From Luzula sylvatica (Eukaryota; Streptophyta; Magnoliopsida; Poales; Juncaceae): a stretch of DNA of 64,000 bases. The notes beneath the pieces were generated by a model. The model did no database searches and was not told the DNA's origin. It worked only from the letters and a program-made list of their open reading frames with translations. Shown piece after piece: positions 12,695-23,668 of the stretch (position 1 is its first letter; every line of letters begins with the position of its first letter). Location: assembly GCA_946800325.1 (NCBI GenBank), contig OX326961.1:45781415-45845414 (forward strand). The letters are read 5' to 3'. Both the position numbers and the translations under genes were made by a program.

Positions 12695-13698
12695 TGAAAG
12701 AAATACAGTTTCGATCAACCGTAAAAGTGTACACAAGGATAAACGAATGTAGTCGTACATTCGTAGCCATAACTTTCAGTAGGAAAATCCGATTTGAATG
12801 GTTCAAATTGGGTAAGATAGATAATTAGATTATCTATAACCTTCATGTAGAAATATATTTCATATGAACGAAGTATAAGTGTCGTTTCTGTGAAATACCG
12901 AAAGGGTGCAACAGTATGACATACAGTTAGTAAAACAGTCATAACTTTTGCATACGAACTCCAATTGGGCTGGGCCAAATTGGTTCATGTAGATAATAAG
13001 ATTATCTACAACTTTCGTGTTGGTTGATTTTCTGTCAGAGAAATTTATCAATTTCGCCTGGACAGAATACTGACCAGGTTCATGCAGTTTTCTGTGTGAA
13101 AGGGTGTATATTGGATATACATGCCTTTTGGCTAATCCTGATCCTATTAGGTATAAATAGGATACTTTCTCTCTCATCACGATGCGATTTAATACAGAAT
13201 TAAATCTTGGTTGAAGTAGATTCTTCTTTTTGAATCATTCTGCCAAAGACACTAAAAAAAGGAGCAAATTCAGATTTGATCTTTCGTGAGTGAAAAGGTG
13301 CAAAGAGAGAGAAATAGAGAATCAATTCGATCGAGCAAGTTCACCGGTGCATCGTCTAGGCAGGTGCATCCGTGACCGAAGTCTTGCGACTCAAGGTGGA
13401 TACACGTAGAGGAGAAACATCTGAGGCTCTTTCAGTTGTGATCGATTCGGACGCATGAATTCAGTCGGAGACACAAACGGTGAAAGACGCGTGGTGTGGG
13501 ACGCGCGGATTGTCACCAACGTGACAGGAGATAGAAGGCAGCGATCAACCCTTCGAGTGCAATCAATTTTGCACCGGTATGAATCTGTCCTTCTATTGCA
13601 TCGTACCCTCGAAGTCGTGGCGTGATCTCGGGAATCGGGGAATCGGACCGGGCCTTCATTCCGCTGCGCGGGCCCGGGGTCGAGGATATTCCCCTACA
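12695..13698 (+). repeat. 5' LTR of family A copia
   Basis: Begins 'tgaaagaaatacag', ends 'attcccctaca'. A TATA-like 'tataaata' lies at 13152-13159, followed by 'tttctctctcatc'. It lacks about 29 bp that the 3' LTR has near 21157-21187, and carries about 30 bp (near 13205-13235) that the 3' LTR lacks. Confidence 0.9.
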
Positions 13699-13699
13699 G

Positions 13700-13711
13700 T
13701 GGTATCAGAGC
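13700..13711 (+). other. Primer-binding site (tRNA-iMet type)
   Basis: 'tggtatcagagc', one base after the LTR end, complementary to initiator-Met tRNA. Confidence 0.9.
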
Positions 13712-13958
13712 GATCGCCATCGATTCGAGGGTCGAATCATAGTCGTATATTAGATATACGCACGGGTTATCAAAGTTGGTACCCGTTTGCATGATGTTAA
13801 ATATATAGAATGTCAAATTCCATTAAAATCACAAGTGAAATTCGCTAGAGATCGATCAATAGTTGATTGAGAGTATCTAGGAATGATCGTGAAAAGGTTT
13901 CATGATTGATCGTTTTGGAAACGAGCGAAAACAGACTGAACAGTGCAAAAATCGCATA

Positions 13959-14494
13959 GTCCGTTGCAACGGACACTGTATTGGATACAGGAAATTGGGG
14001 ATTTCTGCGAAAAATCACATATTCCGTTATAACGGACTTGGAGTCCGTTGTAACGGACCCTGTATAGGATGCGGGGGTGTGAGGAGGACTGTGAAAAACT
14101 GCATATTCCGTTGTAACGGACTTGGAGTCCGTTGTAACGGACCTTGTATCTGATACGAGGTTGCGGGGATGCCAAGGGTGTCTATTGGAGTCCGTTGTAA
14201 CGGACTGGGTCCGTTGTAACGGACTGGGTCCGTTGTAACGGAGCTCTATGCAGTTGGTCCGTTGTAACGGACTGTATGTTGCGTTGTAACGGACTGGTCT
14301 CTGGAAATTTGGACGAAGGTTTACAGAAAATAGCGTTGTAACGGACCTAGGTTGCGTTGTAACGGACATGTTTCTGGCAAATTTTGGCCAAACTCCGGAA
14401 TAAATAGCATTGTAACGGACTGGACTTCCGTTGTAACGGAGTGCCAAATATACTGGAGGTCCGTTATAACGGACTATGTTGCGTTACAACGGAC
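13959..14494 (+). repeat. Array of 16 palindromes, core CCGTTGTAACGG
   Basis: Sixteen copies of GTCCGTTGTAACGGAC or close variants start at 13959, 14022, 14043, 14106, 14127, 14190, 14209, 14228, 14257, 14279, 14331, 14352, 14405, 14426, 14459 and 14479. Most are paired 19-22 bp apart. The half-site CCGTTR/YAACGG resembles a MYB-type recognition sequence (known for MYB proteins; binding here is inference). The related leaders at 5843 and 27413 have only one or two such sites (near 7256; 29417 and 29438), so the array was amplified in this lineage. Confidence 0.85.
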
Positions 14495-14781
14495 TGGTTT
14501 CTGGTTGCTGATTTTGTTTTCGTGATAACTTTGGCTACACAACTTGGAATTTTGAGTTCTTTATATCGATTTGATCGGCATCAATCATACTAGCATATAA
14601 TTAGATAATTATTTAGAATAATTAGACTCCCAAATAAATACATATGCATTTATGAAAATCTTGTGATAGTGATATAATTGGATTATGTTACGAATTTAGA
14701 AACATACAATGGTATGATCCCTCATAATATTTAAGTCATGGAAATGCCTTCCTTATCCACAACCATCGAGATTGATATGAC

Positions 14782-14894
14782 ATAGTGCGTGGTTTCAGGC
14801 CATAGTCGGGCACGTACTATTGTATATATTGGTGCGGGTGGTAAGCGTTAATTGGGGACTCACGTGGTTTCAGGCCATAGTCGGGCACGTGAGT
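14782..14894 (+). ncRNA. Leader hairpins H1 and H2, family A
   Basis: H1: a ten-pair stem 14782-14791 with 14811-14820 (one G-U) closing the 19-nt loop 14792-14810. H2: a nine-pair perfect stem ACTCACGTG/CACGTGAGT (14858-14866 with 14886-14894) closing the loop 14867-14885. Both loops read GTTTCAGGCCATAGTCGGG. The third site seen in other leaders is here only CCAATCCGATTGG at 14944-14956, with no loop module. Confidence 0.55.
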
Positions 14895-15278
14895 AGTTCA
14901 ATTGAACGATACGATGGATATGGTTGTGACTTAACCGTCCAAGCCAATCCGATTGGAGTTCGGAGCATAGATAGAATGCACACACGGAACATGGATTGTA
15001 TTGGATACGATTCGTCACCGAAATTATATAAAGGAACAAGAGTCGTATTGGATACGATTGGATTTAATCATACCTAAAATATCGAGATCTCATTTGTCGG
15101 CCATAGTCACTTATGGGGGGATCGTAAAATATGGGTCTTGAGTGTTATGGACTTGGAGTCCCGTGTCGATATGAGGGTTATCGATTCGATAAAATAGCAC
15201 TATCATATAATCATCATATAAGCCCTATAAGATAAGTACGCAACGTTAGTAATCAATCTTTTACTTCATTTGTAGATC

Positions 15279-18200
15279 ATGTCTTCTAGTAACACCAACA
15301 CCTTATCGATTAGATCGGTATTAGAAAAGGAAAAGCTAGTGGGTCGGAACTACTTAGACTGGCACCGAAACCTGAGAATAGTTCTCAGGCAAGAGGGCAA
15401 GAGTCACGTATTGGATACGGAACTAGTAGAACCGGGCCCCGATGCTACGGCCGAAGAAATGGCCGCGTTTGAGAAACTTAAGAAGGACTCGAATGATGTT
15501 ACGTGCCTCATGTTGGCATGTATGGACGCTAGTCTTCAAAAGCAGTTTGAGGACTCGGATGCGCACATAATAGACGTTGTGCTCAAGGAAATGTTCCAAG
15601 AGCAGGAGTGTATTGAACGGTTCAGTACGCTCAAGGAGTTAGTAAACTGCAAGATGCCTTCGGGGTCTTCGGTGAGTACTCACGTTTTGAAGGTGCAAGC
15701 TCTCATAGACCGTCTTGAGAAGCTAGGAGAGAAATTGTCGAAGATTATGCAACAAGATTTGATCTTGTGTGCACTTCCTCCAATGTTTTCTTCGTTCGTG
15801 ACTAACTATCACATGCATTCGATGGATAAGACGATCCCTGAGCTTCGCGGAATGCTCAAGAATTTTGAATTGGAGACGTTGAAGTCGTCCGGAGAGAACA
15901 GGGCAAGAGTTGCCGGAAATGTTCTCACAATTCAGAATAAGGATCGTAAGAGATCAAGGTCCAAGGGCGGTTCGGCTAAGAAACGTTCGAAGCCGGATAA
16001 AAAGGGAAAGGAGAAATCCAAGGATGAGACGTGCTTTCATTGTCACAAGGCTGGACATTGGAAGCGCGATTGCAAGTCTTACCTCGAGGAGGTGAAGAAG
16101 GGCAAGGCGGTTTCAGCGACTGGCCTCTCAGGTATTAACGTTATTGAAGTTAATATTTCAACTATGACTAATTGGGTATTGGATACCGGTTGTGGGACTC
16201 ATATTTGTCGAAATATGCAGGTTCTTCAAAATAGTCGAAGGTTGGAAAAGGGCGAAGTCGATCTACGCGTCGGGAATGGAGCAAGAGTTGCTGCGTTTGC
16301 CGTAGGAGTAGTTAATTTGACTTTGCCTAGTGGACTTATATTAGTACTAAATAATTATTATTATGTACCGACATTATGTAAGAACATAATAAGTGTGTCG
16401 AAACTGGCCAATGATGGCTATGAATTCGTTATTAGGAATAATGAATTTTCGATATGTAAAGATTCTATTGTCTATGGAAATGTTCTGTTAGAAAATGGTC
16501 TTTATGTGTTGGATTTCGATCACGGAAATAATAAGTCCATATATAACGTTAATGCAAAAAGGATTAAATCAAAAGTTGATAATCGGACTTTCTTTTGGCA
16601 TTGTCGTCTTGGTCATGTGAATGAGAAACGCATTGTTAGACTCCATAAAGATGGAATGCTAGACTCATTTGAATTGGATTCATTTGGGAATTGCGAATCT
16701 TGTTTGCTTGGCAAGATGACTAAGGCGCCGTTCTCCAAGGTCGGAGAGCGGTCCAACGATCTATTGGAACTCATACATTCCGATGTATGTGGACCAATGA
16801 GCATCGAGGCAAGAGGAGGCTATCGATACTTTGTTACGTTTACGGACGATCATAGTAGATATGGATATATCTATTTGATGCGTACTAAAGCGGAGACCTT
16901 TGAAAAGTTCAAAGAGTTTCAAAACGAAGTTGAAAATCAGCTTGGCAAGAAAATTAAAGCCATTCGATCGGATCGAGGTGGCGAATATTTGAGCTATGAG
17001 TTTAAAGATCATCTAAAAGATTGTGGAATAGTTCCACAATGGACTCCGGCAGGAACGCCACAATGGAATGGCGTGTCCGAGAGGAGAAATCGGACCTTGT
17101 TGGACATGGTTCGATCTATGATGAGTTAAACTTCCCTTCCAAAATCGTTTTGGGGATATGTCCTTGAGACAGCGGCTTTCTTATTGAACCGCATACCTTC
17201 AAAATCGGTACAAAAGACGCCATATGAGATGTGGTTTGGAAAAGCTCCAAAGTTGTCTTTTGTTAAGATTTGGGGTTGTGAAGCATATGTTCGAAAATTA
17301 ATTTCGGATAAGCTCGAATCCAAATCTGAAAAATGTTTATTTGTCGGGTATCCTAAGGAAACAAAAGGATATTATTTCTATCTTCCAATCGAAAATAAAA
17401 TTTTCGTAGCTCGAAGAGGAGTCTTCCTTGAGGAGGATTTTATCTCTAGGCGAGTGAATGGGACTGAAATAGATCCTGAAGAAATTCGAGACCCGCAAAC
17501 GAATGTTGAACCGATGAACGTTGATCCGGTTTCGTCAACTTTTGATGAAACGGAGTCAAGTGCACAAGGCGCAATTCGTAGATCGGGTAGGATTCGTCAA
17601 GAGCCTATACGATATGGTTTTATCGTGGCAAATGACGATGAAGTCGAATTCATAGATGATGAACCGACATCTTATCGCGAGGCTATGAAAAGCGAGGATT
17701 CCGATAAGTGGCAAACTGCCATGAAATATGAGATTCAATCCATGTACGATAATCAAGTTTGGAACTTGATTGATCCACCTCCCGGGGTTAAACCAGTGGT
17801 ATGTAAGTGGGTCTTCAAGAAGAAGACCGACATGGATGGGAATGTAAACACTTATAAAGCACGGCTTGTGGAGAAAGGTTTCAAACAAATTCATGGTGTA
17901 GACTATGAAGAAACGTTTTCTCCTGTGGCAATGCTTAAATCCATACGAATCTTACTTGCTATCTCTGCGTATTATGACTACGAGATTTGGCAAATGGATG
18001 TCAAAACCGCATTCCTTAACGGGAACTTAGAAGAGGATGTGTACATGACACAGCCCGAGGGTTTTGTCGATTCAAAGAGTCCAGATAAAGTGTGCAAGTT
18101 GCAACGATCCATTTATGGATTGAAGCAAGCTTCTCGGAGTTGGAATATACGTTTCGATGATGTTATACGAGAATATAATTTCGTGAAAAACATAGAAGAA

Positions 18201-19250
18201 CCTTGTGTATACAAGAAGGTTAGTGGGAGCCGTGTAGTATTTCTTGTACTATATGTAGACGACATTTTGATCATAGGAAACGACATTCCGATGCTTACGG
18301 ATGTTAAGAAGTATTTAAATACTCGTTTCGCTATGAAAGATTTGGGCGAGGCCGCTTATATATTAGGAATGAGGATTTATAGAGATAGATCCAAGAAGTT
18401 ACTCGGCTTGAGTCAAAGCACGTACATCGACAAAGTGTTGAAACGGTTTTCAATGCAAAATTCGAAGAAAGGACTTCTTCCAATGTCGAGTGGCATATCG
18501 TATTCTAAAACTCGATGTCCGACATCGAGCGAAGATAAGAATGCAATGAGTATTGTTCCATACGCTTCGGCGGTTGGATCAATTATGTATGCCATGATTT
18601 GTACGCGCCCCGATGTGTCGTATGCATTGAGCGTCGTTTCGCGTTACCAATCTAATCCAGGGGATATGCATTGTATCGCGGTTAAGAACATCATTAAGTA
18701 CTTATGAAGAACTAAGGATCAATTTCTAATTTATGGTGGAAAGACATCCGGGTTGGTCATCAATGGATATACCGACGCCAGTTTCCAAACATGTGTCGAT
18801 GACTTTCGATCACAAATCGGATACGTGTTTTGTCTAAATGGTGGAGCGGTAGTTTGGAAAAGTTCCAAACAACCCATGATAGCAGACTCTACAACTGAAT
18901 CGGAGTATATTGCGGCTTCCGAAGCAGCAAAGGAGGCAGTTTGGATCAAGAAGTTTGTGTCGGAGCTTGGTGTAGTCCCGAGCATCTCGGAACCTGTAGT
19001 TGTGTATTGCGACAATACGGGCGCAATAGCACAGTCCAAGGAACCGAGGGCACATCACCGCTCCAAGCACATACTCAGAAAATTTCACTTGATCCATGAG
19101 ATTTTGCAAAGGAAGGATGTGATCATTGAGAAGATTGATACTGACAGGAATGTTGCGGACCCGTTTACTAAGCCACTCTCGCAAGCTAAGCACGATTATC
19201 ATGCGAAAGCTATAGGTTTGAGAAACCTAGAGGAGGAAGAGAGTAGTTAG
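15279..19250 (+). pseudogene. Copia gag-pol polyprotein with two in-frame stop codons
   Basis: One frame of 1323 codons encodes the whole copia order, but is broken by TAA at 17127-17129 and TGA at 18705-18707. The TGA stands where the related copy near 47397 has an arginine codon. Domains: gag (about residues 1-210), CCHC zinc knuckle CFHCHKAGHWKRDC (about 250), protease with DTGCGTH (about 300), integrase with an HHCC finger (WHCRLGH...CESCLLG), D...D...E core residues (HSDVCG, FTDDHSR, RSDRGGEY) and a GKAP tail, reverse transcriptase with YVDDILI (about residue 990), and RNase H with YTDAS and DSTTESEY. There are no frameshifts. It would need stop readthrough to give full-length pol, so it is probably inactive although recently derived from an active copy. 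The ATG lies just after 'tgtagatc'. Confidence 0.9.
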
Positions 19251-20410
19251 TTATCTAAAATGATAGTTTCGTAGGACGAGATTAGTCTAATAGATTAGTA
19301 AACGTTGTATCACCCCAAACTTATCTTATAGTAATGCAATTTCAGAATTTTTAATTTTTTTCATTTTTGCATATATCTTATATGAAAACTGTGTGCGGGG
19401 TTGTGTAATATGATTACATGAACCTTGATTTGAACTTGTGTGGACGTCGACATGGTTGAGGACTATGTGCAGCAAAACCGTCACACTTAAAGTGTCATTT
19501 CTGAACATCCCTAGTCGCGGATCAGCTTGCTTAAGAGAGAAGCATTTCTATTATTAGATAATAGACTGAACGCGTACACTAGTACGTTTGCCGAGGAGAT
19601 GATTATGTTTTGCTAATCGTGGGACAATTTACTTGTCGAATCGGGAACGTAGATATATGTTAGGTTACATGTATTGGATATGACCGAAGCCGCGAGACCA
19701 TGACATGGTTTAGTCATTAAAGATGGACTTGCGACGGATGGGGTTTTAGGTTCTTCAAACTTGAGGGGATCATTGATTGCGTTACGTGCGTAACACAATG
19801 CTTTGATATGATCTTACGCTCACCGTAACAGGGAGTTAAAAGGGTCATCATTGGGTATTGTCTGAAACACGGAATTCAATGTGAGTCTCCAAGATAGGAA
19901 TTGTTTATTCCGAAAGGAAGAGATATCTCTTAGGCGCCGCTCGATGAGTCGATTAACGAAATCTGCGGCCGCAGTCAATGATATTAATGGTTAATATCGA
20001 TTGAAATTTGTTAATTCAACTCGGAATCGGGGAATAAGTGTACTTAATCAAATTATAAGGATGACTATTACCATGCCTTTTGATTAACGAATATCGCAAA
20101 CAAGAGAACTAGTAACCGCTATTCGAGATAGGCACAATGATCACAATCATTATTCGTTTAACATGGGTAGCTATGATGGAGTGACTAGATCCCGCTCATG
20201 AGCTTGTAGGCATTGGAAACAACCTACTGCCATCGTTAAGTCGAACCTACATGGTCACACAACGAGTCGTACTAAGTCGGGCTTGATCATAAAATTGGCA
20301 CATTGGATGTGCATAGCTTGGTATTTGATACGCGAGCTATATTCTCTAAAATCGTGCGTATTGAATATGCATGAGTATCTTTTAGGTAGATCTGAAATTG
20401 AGTGGGAGAC
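19251..20410 (+). other. 3' non-coding region and polypurine tract of family A copia
   Basis: About 1.1 kb lies between the pol stop and the 3' LTR, with no coding potential. It ends in the purine-rich 'gagtgggaga' just before the LTR, the probable plus-strand primer. The region from about 19372 is nearly identical to 33363-34406 in the element at 27413, although the pol sequences of the two elements have diverged strongly. Confidence 0.75.
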
Positions 20411-21409
20411 TGAAAGAAATACAGTTTCGGATCAACCGTAAAAGTGTACACAAGGATAAACGAATGTAGTCGTACATTCGTAGCCATAACTTTCAGTAGG
20501 AAAATCCGATTTGAATGGTTCAAATTGGGTAAGATAGATAATTAGATTATCTATAACCTTCATGTAGAAATATATTTGATATGAACGAAGTATAAGTGTC
20601 GTTTCTGTGAAATACCGAAAGGGTGCAACAGTATAACATACAGTTAGTAAAACAGTCATAACTTTTGCATACGAACTCCAATTGGGCTGAGCCAAATTGG
20701 GTCATGTAGATAATAAGATTATATACAAGTGTCGTGTTGGTTGATTTTCTGTCAGAGAAATTTATCAATTTCTTCTGGACAGAATACTGACCAGGTTCAT
20801 CCAGTTTTCTGTGTGAAAGGGTGTATATTGGATATACATGCCTTTTGGCTAATCCTGATCCTATTAGGTATAAATAGGATACTTTCTCTCTCATCACGAT
20901 GCGATTTAATACAGAATTAATCATTCTGCCAAAGACACTAAAAAAAGGAGCAAATTCAGATTTGATCTTTCGTGAGTGAAAAGGTGCAAAGAGAGAGAAA
21001 TAGAGAATCAATTCGATCGAGCAAGTTCACCGGTGCATCGTCTAGGCAGGTGCATCCGTGACCGAAGTCTTGCGACTCAAGGTGGATACACGTAGAGGAG
21101 CAACATCTGAGGCTCTTTCAGTTGTGATCGATTCGGACGCATGAATTCAGTCGGAGACGATATCAAGCGAATCGGCGAAATCAACAAACGGTGAAAGACG
21201 CGTGGTGTGGGACGCGCGGATTGTCACCAACGTGACAGGAGATAGAAGGCAGCGATCAACCCTTCGAGTGCAATCAATTTTGCACCGGTATGAATCTGTT
21301 CTTCTATTGCATCGTACCCTCGAAGTCGTGGCGTGATCTCGGGAATCGTGGAATCGGACCGGGCCTTCATTCCGCTGCGCGGGCCCGGGGTCGAGGATAT
21401 TCCCCTACA
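20411..21409 (+). repeat. 3' LTR of family A copia
   Basis: Begins 'tgaaagaaatacag' and ends 'tattcccctaca', followed by the target duplication 'tataa'. Highly similar to 12695-13698. Confidence 0.9.
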
Positions 21410-22128
21410 TATAATACATATATCCATTATAGACAAATTCCATGAACATTTGTTAATTATAATGAATTTATTGACATCAATATAGTTGTAAACATATCAT
21501 GATTATATTAATTGAATTTAAACGCACTCGGGCAAATGTTGTTTAAACAAATTATACAAAAAAAAAAATATAAAATAAGAGTATGAAGTCGCGCGCAATT
21601 GCGCGGGGTAGTGCTAGTTATATATATTCTTGTAAAATTTCTAAGTTGATAGCTTAAATTTGATCAGAAATGATGATTTTATTTTACCACGCCCAATTCA
21701 ATTATTCAAGTAGGGTTGTTAATGAGCCAATTTTTGCGGTCCGGCCGTACTCGTATTGGTATTGATCGAGCCAGCTCGAGTCCTTCTCAGTTGTGTGGGT
21801 GAGAACGACTTAAGAACGACGTCGTGGAAGTGTTTCTTTGCCGCGTGCCCCGTAGCCAGAAGAGTCAAAAACTACAGACTTGAGAACAGAGAAAATAGAA
21901 CAATAATAAGGTTTTCCAACCAATTGGCCCATAGCCTAGTTGGTTGGATGTGAGATACAAAAACCTATATTTTGTAAGAGATTGTGAATTTAAGTATTAT
22001 TGACATTAATGAGTGGATGACATATGAGCATTTTTCATTTATAATAATAAAAATTCATGTTTGTGAATTCAATACTAAATTATTGCGTGGACTAGGTTGC
22101 TGAGTTAATTTTTGGGGCATACATTAAT

Positions 22129-22415
22129 GGGGGAGGTCTTCTACTATGTCCCTTCATTTCTCCTACACTATGATGATGTGACACATTTGAAGATTAATCC
22201 ACTAATTACTCCCTCTCAATTAACAATTAATCCATATTTATTAATATTTAAATATTCCTAATTAATTTTTATTTGATAAGGATCTTAATTACGTACTAAA
22301 TTTTTAGTAAATATCAATTAATTGTTAATTGACTTTGCTGATAATGGGGTTAATTGAATAATGATAATGACATCATGATTTTGTGGGGAAATGAGTGGGG
22401 AAAAGTAGAATATTC
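22129..22415. mobile_element. Probable MITE specific to duplication copy 1
   Basis: Copy 2 reads 'ggggcacattaatggcacacgag' without a break (about 52575-52603), whereas copy 1 has about 290 bp inserted between the equivalent blocks. The ends are imperfect inverted repeats ('ggaggtcttctact' against the complement of 'agtagaatattcc'). The target duplication is unclear. A similar left end starts near 63889. Confidence 0.55.
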
Positions 22416-23106
22416 CTTAACGGGGCACGAGTCTGTAATCGGTCTTATGTACGTGAGTTCAAGTGTCCATTCACTCTCTAAATTTTGAATTTTGCGTCAA
22501 GCCATGAGAACCAGAACGAACTAGACTTAGCTCGAGGTCAGCTCGCTTCAGAATGTATTTGAACAAACTAGAACAAGATGTATTTGTAGGATTATTTACC
22601 AACGATTTTCGAGTCGAATTCGAGCGAATATCGAACTACGAACTAAAGTAGCAGTTATATTTCCAAAGACATAAATATCCACTTTTCTTTTTGAAAATGA
22701 ACCTAGAACACAAAACGTGTTCTTACGGTTCATATTTCATTGATAAGTTTGTCAAATGTACACGAACAATACAACATCAAATCCTATTGAGCTAGAAAGT
22801 AAAATCCGAAATCTTGAAAGGCTTTACATGTTCAACATATCCTATGCTTTCTCTCATTTAAAATAATCTCAACATATCCTCGTATGAATAATCTCTTTTA
22901 ATAGAAACAACATTCTACCTTTCTTCTAGAAGAATCTCGTTTACGCTCCATTCATATGCCTGAATCCTCAACAATCCTCATGTGTCGTTATGCATTAATT
23001 ACTCTTTTCCGAATCATTTATCGTCATTGTATCCTTTGCACCGTTTGTTCATTCACACTACTTCTGAATTTTACTTTTAAAAAATTTGTTGTCAACTCGT
23101 TCCGGC

Positions 23107-23668
23107 TAGGGATGTCAATGGGTCGGGTAGAAACCCGAACCTGCAGGTACCCGACCTGAACGGGGCGGGTCATACCCGAAAAAAATATCCGCGGGTCGGG
23201 TAATACTCGAAAAAATACCCGCTCCGGGTTCGGGTACGGCAGAAAATTTTTACCCGCGGGTATACCCGTTACCCGAACCCGAACCCAAAAAATCCCCGAA
23301 AAATACCCGAAAAATATCCGAAAATATCCCATAATATGAAAATTTTGGATGTTTTATGGTTAATTATTTGTAATATTTGAATTTTTAACGTATTTGTACA
23401 ATTTTCTTGTTTTATGTATTTAAAATTGTTGATAATTTTACATATTTGTATAATAATTTTTTATTTTTTTATTTTTTTAGATTTTTTATTAATAATTTTA
23501 TGGGTAACGGGTTCGGGTTCGGGTATACCCGTTATCCGCGTGTTCGGGTTCGGATATGATTTTTTATCCGCGGATATTTTTTGGTTTGGGTTCGGGTAAT
23601 ACCGAAAAATTCGGGTTCGGGTATGGAAAAAGCTTACCCGAACCCGGCCCGCCCCGTTGACATCCCTA
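23107..23668. mobile_element. hAT-type MITE with 8-bp target duplication
   Basis: Perfect 12-bp terminal inverted repeats 'tagggatgtcaa'/'ttgacatcccta' are flanked by 'gttccggc' on both sides (23099-23106 and 23669-23676). The 8-bp duplication is the hAT signature. The two ends are rich in 'cgggt(a/t)' and 'acccg' and form long imperfect inverted arms. 562 bp, no coding capacity, so it depends on a transposase elsewhere. Confidence 0.9.

Larger units (their letters stand above)
12695..21409 (+). mobile_element. Full-length Ty1/copia retrotransposon, family A
   Basis: 8715 bp, flanked by the 5-bp target duplication 'tataa' (12690-12694 and 21410-21414). Order: 5' LTR 12695-13698, primer site 13700-13711, a 1.6-kb leader with a palindrome array and hairpins, gag-pol 15279-19250, a 1.16-kb 3' non-coding region, a purine tract ending at 20410, and 3' LTR 20411-21409. 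By eye the LTRs differ by about fifteen substitutions and two indels of about 30 bp, so the insertion is fairly young. It sits inside the Helitron 11730-21617. It is the best candidate in this window for a former source of enzymes for the decayed copia relatives. Confidence 0.95.
11730..21617 (+). mobile_element. Non-autonomous Helitron, split by a nested copia element
   Basis: The paralogous flank of peroxidase 2 (about 51920-51950) provides the empty site. Removing 11730-21617 joins 'gaata' to 'ttatatatattcttgtaaaatt', matching 'gaatattatatttacctttgtaaaatt' there. The element starts TC after an A and ends CTAG (21614-21617) before a T, the Helitron rule of insertion into AT with no target duplication. 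Just before the end is a GC hairpin, 'gcgcgcaattgcgcg'. Without the copia element (12695-21409 plus its duplication) the body is about 1.2 kb with no coding capacity, so it must depend on another Helitron. Confidence 0.8.

Noticed and set aside
13845..14447. 200-residue open frame on the minus strand with repeated RYNG/SVTTDS words
   Set aside because: It is the antisense reading of the palindrome array. The repetition is that of the DNA repeat, and there is no homology or gene context.
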